From assembly GCA_037349105.1 (NCBI GenBank), contig JAYJMM010000100.1:2257001-2321000 (forward strand): 64,000 bases of DNA, read 5' to 3'. The notes beneath the pieces were generated by a model. The model saw only the letters and a program-made list of their open reading frames with translations, did no database searches and was not told the DNA's origin. Below, piece by piece: positions 22,001 to 34,000 of the stretch; position 1 is the first letter of the stretch; each line of letters begins with the position of its first letter. Made by a program: the position numbers and the translations under genes. Source of the DNA: Limnomonas spitsbergensis. Lineage: Eukaryota > Chlorophyta > Chlorophyceae > Chlamydomonadales.

Positions 22001-25000
22001 TGGCCATCAGAGGACACGACAAAAATAGGAACACAGGGATTTGAGGGGCCAGAAGAAAAAAGGGGTTCAACAAAGGATACACGTAATGAGTGGTTTGCTC
22101 CAATGCCCCGACTGTTGACACAGGAAGCCCCAGCCTAAAAGGACCTGGAAGAGAAAGGGGAACCCCTGGCTTTCAGGAACAAATACAAAGTACGCAGAAG
22201 ATACATGTAAGAAATGTAAGCCTGAAAGAAGGAGGACGTGAACCCTTAACACTGAACCCTAAACCCTAAAGGAGAACATGACGTGAAGGAAGAAATCAGG
22301 GCGTTGAGAGACAAGAGGAGAAGGATACAAAAAATTCAAAGGAAGAGAAGAGAGAGAGATGGAAGAAGAAGGAGGCAAGTAAAACAGGAGAAGAAGAAGA
22401 AGAAGAGAAGGATACAAAGGATACAAGTGAATCATGATGCAAAGTACGGAATCAGGGCTTCCCACGTTCAGGGACAAGAAGAAAAGAATATACAAAGGAT
22501 GCAACTCATACAAGTGAAACCAGGCAGCTCTAAGTGTGATACAAGGTATGCCCTGGGAGAGGAAGGGGAACTATGGGCTTCGGGACAAATGAAAAGGGGT
22601 CAGCAAAGGGGGCCCGCAGAAACAAAGAAGCATTATGCCCCGAGCAAGAGGGTGCGAGAGGGTAAGGAAAGCAGTACAGCCCCGCTCAGGACAAGGCCAA
22701 GTCTTTGTAAGAAGAAAAGCAGGGCTGTGCGGTCCCTAAGTATTGTAGATGGTTGGCGAAGGGCCCTCCTGGCAAAAACAAACAGGTCCGGCTGGGCAAG
22801 CGGCCCTGTACAAAGAAAGGCAGTGCTGTACTCTGATGAAGCGCTTTATGACTAGACAGTCCGACCGCCCTCGCGGCCAAGCCTTCTTGAGCAGGGTCCA
22901 GAGGTGTAATGCCAATAAACTTTGCGCCTACATCACCCCAGTGCCGTCATACCTGAGGCCATTTCCAACTAGACAGTCCGAACCCCCTCGCGGCCAAGCC
23001 TTCTTGAGCAGGGTCCAGGGGTGTAAAGCCAATAACCCATTGCGCCTACATCACCACAGTGCCGTCATACCTGAGGCCATTTCCAAATAGACATTGGGAC
23101 AGCTTAGCCTTTTTGAACAGGGCCCACAGGAGTTACGTCAACAACCCACTGCCTAGTGCACTTTCCAATTAGGCAGTTAGATGCCCACGCAACCAACCCA
23201 TTTCAAGCAGGGGTGTTTCGTCGTTTAAACAGTTGAGTCAACATCCTGTTCCGCCTGCATCACCCCATTGCCGTCGCACCTGTTGCGCCTGCAAAGCGTG
23301 CAGTGCCGCTGCCGCCGCCACCCGCTGCAGACCTGGCGCCGCGTCCCGCCGAGGCGGCCGATGCGCCGCCCCGGCCGGCGGCCCCGCGAGCCGCCCTGCC
23401 CGTACCACGGGCGGCGGCTCCGGCTCCCGATGCACCGGTGGAGGTCCGTCCCCTCTGAGGTGCTGCTCCGCCCCGTACCCTGCAAGTCGTGGAGAGGCAG
23501 GCATGGGTGGGAGTCCCTAGCTTTTATCAAGGATGTGGTAGACACTGATTAGAGCTTCGTTTCTAGAGGGGTTGGGTCATCTGATTTTTTATCCATATGG
23601 AGGGGAGGGGTCTCTTTTTTCCTGGCCCTCTTTTGCTTTCTCTCCTATTTTTACATCTTGTCCAAGGCTAGATCTAGCTGAGCTGGGGAATCTCAGGACG
23701 GCTTTTCCTATTTTGTGCGGGGATGCCACCCCCTGTTCCTTTGTCCTCCTCTCTTTCCCACTTCCCTATTGCCTTAAGTCTCCTATTCTCCGAACGAGAC
23801 AGTTGGTCGCCTTCACCTATGGGTCCTTTTTAGCCGGTCCCAGTGGTGTAACGTTATTGGAGCTATAAGACGCCCAGTTAAGCGTTGAAGGCTCAGATTT
23901 CAGGGTTAAAGGTCAAAAGCTCAGATTCCTGAGTTGAGGGGTAAAGGCTCCGGTTTTAGATTGCAGAGTTCAGGGTCAAAGATGCATGTTTCGTGGTTCA
24001 GGGTTGGGAATCCTGCGGATGGGCCCACAGTCCCACACCCCCGATTTCGAATAAAAATGGAATAACAAATGCATGAAACGCAAGTTCCACCAAGCCCATA
24101 CCGGTAAGTCCCACGCACACCTTGGATTTCGAACAAGTGGAATAAAAACACGAACTATATGTTCCACCAAGCAGCATACCCTGATGCAGGCCCGCACACG
24201 CCGCACACACACATCTCCGGGTCCACGCGTCTCCAGTTAAATGGTTTGGAGGTTAGGGCTAGGTTTGAGCGTTCAGGGTTCAGGGTCCATGGTTCAGGGT
24301 TCAGGTAGGGTTCAGGTTTCAGGTTTCAGGGGTCAGGGTTCAGGGTCCATGGTTCAGGGTTCAGACAGGGTTCATGTTTCAGGGTTCAGGGGTCAGGCTT
24401 CACCTTTCCTTGCAGTATGTCAGGGAGCGCTCCCAGGGTGGAGGAGTAGGTTTCAGGGTTGAGGATTCCCTTAATCCATAACCCTAAACCGATTGTAGCT
24501 TGGCCTAAAGACATCGGAATTTGAACCTACAGAATTCAAAACAGTCCCGAAAACTGAGTTCAGGCGAAACACCACACGCATTCCCCGCCGCCCCCACGTG
24601 TGCCTCGCACCTCCTGGCCCCCTCTGCCCCGCCTCTCCCTCCCTCGTCGTCATCGCCGCCGCGGCCTGCCGCGCTCCTGGACCTGGACCTGCCACCGCCC
24701 CTGCCACTGGCGGCGGCGGCAGCGCCAACGTCGCGTCCGCCGCCTGCTCCGTCCCCGCCCCGCCCCGGGCCCCCGAGGTGCGCAGGATACGTCGATGCAG
24801 CGGCTACTGCGCATTTCTAGTATAGGCCACATGCGGGTTTCAAGTTAGTCAGGCATCATTAAATATGCTTAGGGTGTAGGGTCAAGTGCACATGATCAAA
24901 TAAATAGGGTTAGGGTTCATGGTAAAGTGCACATGATCAAATATGCTTAGGGTTTAGGGCAAAACGCACATGATCAAATATGCTTAGGGTTTAGGGCAAA

Positions 25001-28000
25001 ACGCACATGATCAAATAGGCTTTGGGTTCGGGGTTGAGCACAAAGCATCAGATGCGTTCAGCTTCAAGGTTAATCACACATTAACAAAGAGGTTACAGGT
25101 TTAGGTTTACAAGCATATGATTTGTGCAACATGATTAGGCTTTAGGGTCTAGCACGCAAAGCCAAATAGGTCAAGGGTGCTGGATAAAGGGGGCTTAGGG
25201 TTAAGGTTGAAGCAATAATAATAATTTAGGTCCAGGGTCCTGGGATTAGGGTCAAGGGACATCTCTTTTGGATCGACCACCCACCCACCAATCGATATCT
25301 GCTGGATCCGCATGCCAGCCACACACCGAGATACACTAGATCCACCATCCACGCGCCGAGATCTACCGGATCCGCCCACCACCCACCCACTGAGATCTGC
25401 TGGGTCAACCGGCCCTCCACACACCGAGATCTCCTGCATACCTCTGTCGTACCCCAAGATATGCCGGATCTATCAGCTAGCTACCCACCAAGATATCATG
25501 GATCTGTTGGCCACCCACCAACTTGGCTTTTGTACCCGTGTTGCGTGTTTAGGGTTCTTGTGGTTTGTTTCCCCACGTTTCGCTCTGCCTGGCCCTTTCG
25601 CAAAAGGCTGTGGGTGGTTGCGTTAAATTTGTAACAACAACACAAATCTCCTGGAACTGCAGCCTGAACAGCGCGCAGCTGACCAATATCTACTTGACCA
25701 CCACCCACCAACCGAAATCTCCGGGTTCCACCACCCACCCACCCAGGTCTACCAGATCTGCCAACCACTACCCAGATCTACCAGCTCCGCTTCCCGCGGA
25801 GATCTCTTGGATCTGCTGACGGTACAGCACGCAGCCGACCACCTTGGGGCAGTAGGCCAGTCCTGCCAGCGGCACACTTATCCATCCGTCGAGATCTGCC
25901 AGATCCGCCCACCACCCACCCACTGAGATCTAAGATACTTTATAGATCCAACTGCCACCCACCCACCAAGATTTCCTTGATCTATTGACTGCACAGCATG
26001 TAGCCGACCAACTCAGTCGGCTGCATGCTCATCCACCCACCGAGATCTGCCAGATCCGCACACCACACAACGAGATCAACTAGATCTTCTAAATCCGCCC
26101 ACCACCCACCCACCAAGATCTCCTGACTGCACAGAATGCAGCCGGCCACCGCGGGGCAGTCGGCTGCATGCTCATCCACCCACTGAGATCTGCCAGATCT
26201 GCAAGTAACACATGCAGATCAACTAGATCTTCTTGATCCTCCCGCCACACACCCACCACGATCTCCTGGATCTGCTGACTGCGAAGCATACAGCCGACCA
26301 TGTAGGGGCAGTCGGCTGCATGCTCCACCCACCGAGATCTACCAGATCAGCCTACCACACACCAAGATCTACAAGATCTTCTATACCCGCCCGCCACCCA
26401 CCCACCGAGATCTCTTGGATCTGCTGACTACACAGCATACAGCCGACCACCTAGGGGCGGTCGACAGCATGCTCATCCACCCACCGAGATCTGCCGGATC
26501 TGCACACCACCCACGGAGATCAACTAGATCTTCTAGATCCGCCCGCCACCTACTCACCGAGATCTCCTGGATCTACTGAATGCGAAGTACGCAGCTGACC
26601 ACCTCGGGGCAGTCAACTGCATGCTCAACCACCCAACGAGATCTGCCAGATCCGCCCACCACACACAGAGATCTACCAGACCTTCTAGATCCGCCCGCCT
26701 CCCACCCACCGAGATCTCCTGGATCTGCTGATTGCAAAGCACGCAGCCGACCACCTCGGGGCAGTCGGTCAGTCCGGCAGGCAGCATGCTCATCCTGACC
26801 CTGAGCCGGACCTGGCTCACGGGACCATGGGAGCAGGTGGGGCAGAAAGGCGGCCCCTGAACCACATCAACTGAGGTGACCGCGCGCGGGAAGTTGAGCC
26901 TGAGTGGGAAGTGGGGACGACGGCGTGCGTGTGTGGAGGGGGAAGGACAGCTCAGGAGGCGAGACAGTGAGAGGTAATGCGAATAACGGCTCACAGCTAT
27001 GTGCTGGAGGTGCAGAAAGGCGGACACGGGCACACGGCACAACACCCACTGATGTCACAGCTCGCGGGAAAATGAGCCTTGCTCGGAGGAGGAGGGAAAT
27101 GGGGAGGGGCTGGGGGCGGGGCGGGCTCAGGAGGGGGTGGGCGATTAGCTCCTCGGGAGCAAGAGGTGCAGGAAGGCAGACACGCCGGAGCCCCTTGGCG
27201 CTCCACTTAGAAAGCACCCCCCGAGGTCTTGGTCGCACAGATGGGCATCCCGCACGTGCGACAATGCCCCATGGGCACGCCGGGGAGGTCTGTAGAAGGA
27301 GCGCCCTAAACCTATACCCCTCACCTGCGCTCCACCCTCCTACCCAGGCACCCACACCTCTCACCTGCTTCTACATGCCGGAGCCCCTTCACACTCAACG
27401 AAGAAGGCACCCTCTGAGGTCTTGGCCATACAGATGGGCATCCCGCACGTACGACAAGGCCCAATGGGCACGCCGAGGAGGTCCTCACCCGCTGTCCCGC
27501 CGCCGCCGCCCTGCCCCCCTCCAGGAGGACCCCCTCCTCCTCCTCTTCCTCCGCCTGGCCCTCCGCCGCCTGGCCCCCCGGCCCCTCCCGGGTGGGGTCC
27601 TCCTTGCGGAGCGCCGCCGGGCTGGCGTTGCCCGTGACGGCTGAAGAATTTGGACACTTCGGACACCAGCACCTGGCAGCAGCGGTCAAGGGGGGAGGCA
27701 TGACGGGTGGGAGGGGGGTGAGGTAAAGAAGGGCTGTCTCTGACTATGATGGCTGAAGACCTTGGACACCTCGGACACAAGTACCTTTCAGAGGCGGGAG
27801 GGGAGGGCATGCCAGGGGGATGATGGATGGGGGGGTGGTAGCGTCTTGGGCTGATGCTGACCACCGTGATGGCTGAAAAGCTTGAAAGAGCTTGAAACAG
27901 CTCATCATCTGAAAGCAGTGGGACAGATCTGGCAGAGAGGGAGAGAAGGGGGGGGAGGGGCGGTGAGGGGTGGGAGCGCCTCTGGGCGGCTTCGGTCCAT

Positions 28001-31000
28001 GACAGCTGGAAATGGTAATTTATGTACTGCAACGTCATCGTGCACCGCCCTGTGCTCAGGTACAGCAACGTCTATGCACTGCCGGATACATGTACCGCCG
28101 GATGCTGATGTACCGCTAAACATATTTACTGTGGCATTCCATGCACCGCCGTGTGCTCCTATGCCGCAATATGTATGGACTGTCGCATGTACATGTACCG
28201 CAACGCGTACGTACTGCTGCATGTACATGCACCGTAACATACCTGAGACTGTGACTGTGCTGTGACAAAGTCACGTTTGAAGAAGCCTATGGCGCTCTCC
28301 AGTACCTGAATGAACGAGCAGAAGGTTTAAGGTCCATGCGTAGAATTCAAGATTGAGGATTGAGGATTGAGGTTCAGGGTTGGGGGTTGAGGACTAAGGG
28401 TGAAGGGTTGAGGGTTGAGGGTTGAGGGTTTAGGTTTGGGGTTGAAGCACTCTCCAGTACCTGAACAGACAAACGAGGGTACAGGGTTTAGGGTTGAGGC
28501 TCTCCAGGATCTGAACAAGTAAACAAAGGAGGGTTGGGGGTGATGGAGTTTAAGGTTTAAACAACCTTAGATGATGGTTGAAGGAACAGGCGCTCTCCAG
28601 GACCTCGAGAACATGAAGGTTTAGGGTTGGCGTTGAGACAAGGATTCAGGGCTTAGACAATCTCCAGGACCATAGCAAGCACGGAGGTTCGGGGTTAAGG
28701 GTTCAGGATTTAGGGTCTAGGGATTAGGAAATAAGGTTAAGGGTTTAGGGTTTAGGTTAATGGGTTGGCATTCATGGCTGAGGTCAAGGCGCTTAGGGAT
28801 GTGATCTAGGGTTTGGGGTTTAGGATTTATGTTCCAGTTTGACGTTTCACTGTTTCCGTTGGCTGTTTTGCAAGGAAAACAACACCATATATCGTGAACG
28901 TGGCAGGCCAAAGCAGGCTACCTCAGGGCATGCTACCTCAGGGCAGGCTACCTCAGGGCATGCTACCTCAGGGCATGCTACCTCAGGGCAGGCTACCTCA
29001 GGGCATGCTACCTCAGGGCAGGCTACCTCAGGGCAGGCTACCTCAGGGCAGGCTACCTCAGGGCATGCTACCTCAGGGCAGGCTACCTCAGGGCATGCTA
29101 CCTCAGGGCAGGCTACCTCAGGGCATGCTACCTCAGGGCATGCTACCTCAGGGCAGGCTACCTCAGGGCAGGCTACCTCAGGGCAGGCTACCTCAGGGCA
29201 GGCTACCTCAGGGCATGCTACCTCAGGGCAGGCTACCTCAGGGCAGGCTACCTCAGGGCATGCTACCTCAGGGCATGCTACCTCAGGGCATGCTACCTCA
29301 GGGCAGGCTACCTCAGGGCAGGCTACCTCAGGGCAGGCTACCTCAGGGCAGGCTACCTCAGGGCATGCTACCTCAGGGCAGGCAACCTCAGGGCAGGCTA
29401 CCTCAGGGCAGGCTACCTCAGGGCATGCTACCTCAGGGCAGGCTACCTCAGGGCAGGCTACCTCAGGGCAGGCTACCTCAGGGCATACTTCCTCAGGGCA
29501 GGCTACCTCAGGGCAGGCTACCTCAGGGCATGCTACCTCAGGGCATGCTACCTCAGGGCATGCTACCTCAGGGCATGCTACCTCAGGGCATGCTACCTCA
29601 GGGCAGGCTACCTCAGGGCAGGCTACCTCAGGGCATGCTACCTCAGGGCATGCTACCTCAGGGCAGGCTACCTCAGGGCATGCTACCTCAGGGCATGCTA
29701 CCTCAGGGCATGCTACCTCAGGGCAGGCTACCTCAGGGCATGCTACCTCAGGGCAGGCTACCTCAGGGCATGCTACCTCAGGGCATGCTACCTCAGGGCA
29801 TGCTACCTCAGGGCAGGCTACCTCAGGGCAGGCTACCTCAGGGCAGGCTACCTCAGGGCATGCTACCTCAGGGCAGGCTACCTCAGGGCAGGCTACCTCA
29901 GGGCAGGCTACCTCAGGGCATGCTACCTCAGGGCATGCTACCTCAGGGCAGGCTACCTCAGGGCAGGCTACCTCAGGGCATGCTACCTCAGGGCATGCTA
30001 CCTCAGGGCATGCTACCTCAGGGCATGCTACCTCAGGGCAGGCTACCTCAGGGCATGCTACCTCAGGGCATGCTACCTCAGGGCAGGCTACCTCAGGGCA
30101 GGCTACCTCAGGGCATGCTACCTCAGGGCAGGCTACCTCAGGGCATGCTACCTCAGGGCAGGCTACCTCAGGGCAGGCTACCTCAGGGCATGCTACCTCA
30201 GGGCATGCTACCTCAGGGCATACTTCCTCAGGGCAGGCTACCTCAGGGCATGCTACCTCAGGGCATGCTACCTCAGGGCATGCTACCTCAGGGCATGCTA
30301 CCTCAGGGCATGCTACCTCAGGGCAGGCTACCTCAGGGCAGGCTACCTCAGGGCATGCTACCTCAGGGCATGCTACCTCAGGGCAGGCTACCTCAGGGCA
30401 TGCTACCTCAGGGCATGCTACCTCAGGGCATGCTACCTCAGGGCAGGCTACCTCAGGGCATGCTACCTCAGGGCAGGCTACCTCAGGGCATGCTACCTCA
30501 GGGCATGCTACCTCAGGGCATGCTACCTCAGGGCAGGCTACCTCAGGGCAGGCTACCTCAGGGCAGGCTACCTCAGGGCATGCTACCTCAGGGCAGGCTA
30601 CCTCAGGGCAGGCTACCTCAGGGCAGGCTACCTCAGGGCATGCTACCTCAGGGCATGCTACCTCAGGGCATGCTACCTCAGGGCAGGCTACCTCAGGGCA
30701 TGCTACCTCAGGGCATGCTACCTCAGGGCATGCTACCTCAGGGCATGCTACCTCAGGGCAGGCTACCTCAGGGCATGCTACCTCAGGGCATGCTACCTCA
30801 GGGCAGGCTACCTCAGGGCATGCTACCTCAGGGCATGCTACCTCAGGGCAGGCTACCTCAGGGCATGCTACCTCAGGGCAGGCTACCTCAGGGCATGCTA
30901 CCTCAGGGCATGCTACCTCAGGGCAGGCTACCTCAGGGCAGGCTACCTCAGGGCATGCTACCTCAGGGCAGGCTACCTCAGGGCAGGCTACCTCAGGGCA

Positions 31001-34000
31001 GGCTACCTCAGGGCAGGCTACCTCAGGGCATGCTACCTCAGGGCAGGCTACCTCAGGGCAGGCTACCTCAGGGCAGGCTACCTCAGGGCAGGCTACCTCA
31101 GGGCAGGCTACCTCAGGGCATGCTACCTCAGGCCAGGCTACGTCAGGGCATGCTACCTCAGGACAGGCGCACTTGTGTCCTTAGCCAGGGCATGCCCACC
31201 CTCAAGGCACATCATTGTCGAAACTGCTCAAAGAGGCATGACCTGGCACTCAAAATGGAAGAATATGCATGCCTTCAGCACAAAAATCAGAATGCCCAGC
31301 AACTTAAGATAGCATGCCCACCAACACATCATGGCATGCCCACCCACTTAATACAGATTGTCCAACAACTCATCATGGCAGGCCCACCACCTACCGCCTC
31401 CTTGGTTGCCCTCCCAGCAGCTACGTCTGCGATGGCCCGCTCGATCTTCCCTCTCAACTGGGAATTGGACAGGGCAATGGGGAGTGGAGATCAGGGGTAG
31501 TTGAGATCAGGAGTAGGTTTGGCTGCAATGGCCCGCTCACTCTTGCCTCTCAACTGCGGGGGTGGGGCAACGGGGAATGGAGATTAGAGGCAGGAGGGAG
31601 CAGGGAGGGATTTTGGTCTGCAATTACCGCTTAATCTTGCCTCTAAAAGGCGGGGGTGGGGCAACGGGGAGCAGGGAGCGGCTTGGGCTGTGATGGCCTG
31701 CTGAATCCTGCCTCTGAACTGGGTGTGTGGGCAATGGGGAATGGAGATTAGAGGCAGGAGGGAACGGAGCAGAAGGGAGCAGGGAGGGGGTTTGTCCGAG
31801 ACGGCCCACTCAATCTTCCCTCTCGGCTGTAGGTGTCGGCAAAAGTTAGAGTCAGGTACAGGAGAGAGCAGGCATCAGGCTTTGTCCGTGCTGGCCCGCT
31901 CACTCGTGTCTCACAACGAAAGGTGTCGGCATCCCTCGAAAGGGTTAGACTTCTAATGCTGTCCCCTTACCCAACTCACCTGTGTTCATTTTAACCTGAG
32001 GCAGACCTGGGCCAACCACTCCCATACACCGATAAGACACAGTCAGATGCTGAGTATATTATAATAATAATACCATCTCCGGCCCAAATTTACCTCGAGG
32101 AGGTTACGCCACGGCTCTGCTGCTCTGCTGCACCCTAGGTGGAGGGCCGCAGGCGGGCCTCTGCACTCACCCATGACCCTGAATCCCAATGCTGGTTTCA
32201 ACCTGAGGCAGCCCCCCGGCCATCCCGTCCCATCCGCCAATACGCCTTCATCTGATGCTGATTATACATGTGCTATTCACCCAGAACCCCAAGTCCCGAT
32301 GCTGATTTACCTGAGGCAGCCACAGGCTGTCCAGACCCATGCGCCGGTAGGCTCCAATCAGGGACTCGCCCAACGGCGTGGGCCAAAACGTCATGCTGAC
32401 ATCATCCTTCTCAGCGTAGCCGCTGCACAAGGCAGGACGGGGGGAGGAGGGGGAGGGGAAGGAGGTGAGTGGTAGGAGTGGGGGTTGGGGGTGGTTGGGT
32501 GGGGGGGGGGTATGAGCAGTTATTGGTGGGTGGGGTGTGTGTGTGGGGGGGCAGTGAGGCATGATGTGTGTACGTGTGGCTGTGAAGCAATGTCGTTGAG
32601 GGTGGGATCTGCTGTACTCATAAGATGGTAACCAGGGTTCCACCAAACCCTTACTACTCACACCCTTCCTCCTCTCCATATCCTTCCCACATGCTCCTTC
32701 CCATACCCTTCCCCCCCCTCCCCTTCATCCATCCTCTTCATACCATCCCCAGCCCCCCTCCCTCCATACCCTTACCACACCCTCCCTCCTACCCACGCCC
32801 TCCTTACCACACCCTCCCTCCTGCTCACACCCTCCTTCCCATACCCTCTCCATACCCACACTCCTTCCCATACCCTCTCCATACCCACACTCCTTACCAT
32901 ACCCTTCTTATCCCACACCCTCCTTCCCATACCCTCTCCATACCCACACCCTCATTCCCATACCCTCTCCATACCCACACCCTCCTTCCCATACCCTCTC
33001 CACCCACACCGTCCATCCCATGCCCTCTCCATACCCACACCCTCCTTACCATACCCTCTCCATACCCACATCCTCATTCCCATACCCTCTCCATACCCAC
33101 ACCCTCCTTCCCATACCCTCTCCATACCCACACCGTCCATCCCATGCCCTCTCCATACCCACATCCTCATTCCCATACCCTCTCCATACCCACACCCTCA
33201 TTCCCATACCCTCTCCATACCCACATCCTCATTCCCATACCCTCTCCATACCCACACCCTCCTTACCATACCCTCTCCATACCCACATCCTCATTCCCAT
33301 ACCCTCTCTATACCTACACCCTCCTTACCATACCCTCTCTATACCTACACCCTCCTTACCATACCCTCTCTATACCTACACCCTCCTTCCCATACCCTCT
33401 CTATACCTACACCCTCCTTACCATACCCTCTCTATACCTACACCCTCCTTACCATACCCTCTCTATACCTACACCCTCCTTACCATACCCTCTCTATACC
33501 TACACCCTCCTTACCATACCCTCTCTATACCTACACCCTCCTTACCATACCCTCTCTATACCTACACCCTCCTTACCATACCCTCTCTATACCTACACCC
33601 TCCTTACCATACCCTCTCTATACCTACACCCTCCTTCCCATACATTTCCATACCCACACCTTCCTTCCCATACCTTTCCATACCAACACCCTCTTTGCCA
33701 TACCTTTCCATACCCACACCTTCCTTCCCATACCTTTCCATACCAACACCCTCTTTACCATACCCTCTCCATACCCACACCGTCCTTCCCATACCCTTTC
33801 CATACCCACACCGTCCTTCCCATACCCTCTCCATACCCACATTCTCCTTCCCATGCCCTCCCCACTATACCCTTCCCATACATTCCTGACACCCGCCCTC
33901 ATCACCACATCCTCCTCATACGCCCAACACATTGCTACCTGATTCTGAATGTGGTTTGCAATGGTGTTGTTTGACTGTCCGCACCTTTGCCCTTTTTCTC

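Noticed and set aside
22256..22272. Interstitial telomere or chromosome end
   Set aside because: Only two or three CCCTAAA words, degenerate and inside an intron; no telomeric array.
22283..22855. 190-codon Lys/Arg-rich plus-strand ORF
   Set aside because: A/G-rich low-complexity intron sequence without recognisable motif or splice context.
26904..27644. 246-codon plus-strand ORF
   Set aside because: Antisense to TOP3A exons 18 and 19 and their copies; GC-rich shadow frame.
28915..31170. TGAGGTAG in every unit resembles a let-7 microRNA seed
   Set aside because: Coincidental 8-mer in a minisatellite; no hairpin precursor, and let-7 is an animal family.
28839..31500. ORFs of 781 and 868 codons (ATSGQ and LPQGM repeats), collagen- or glue-like
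   Set aside because: Pure 15-bp minisatellite inside TOP3A intron 16, on the antisense strand; real exon 16 overlaps the end on the other strand.
32625..33974. 449-codon Pro/Ser/His/Thr ORF
   Set aside because: Pyrimidine-rich array in TOP3A intron 14.
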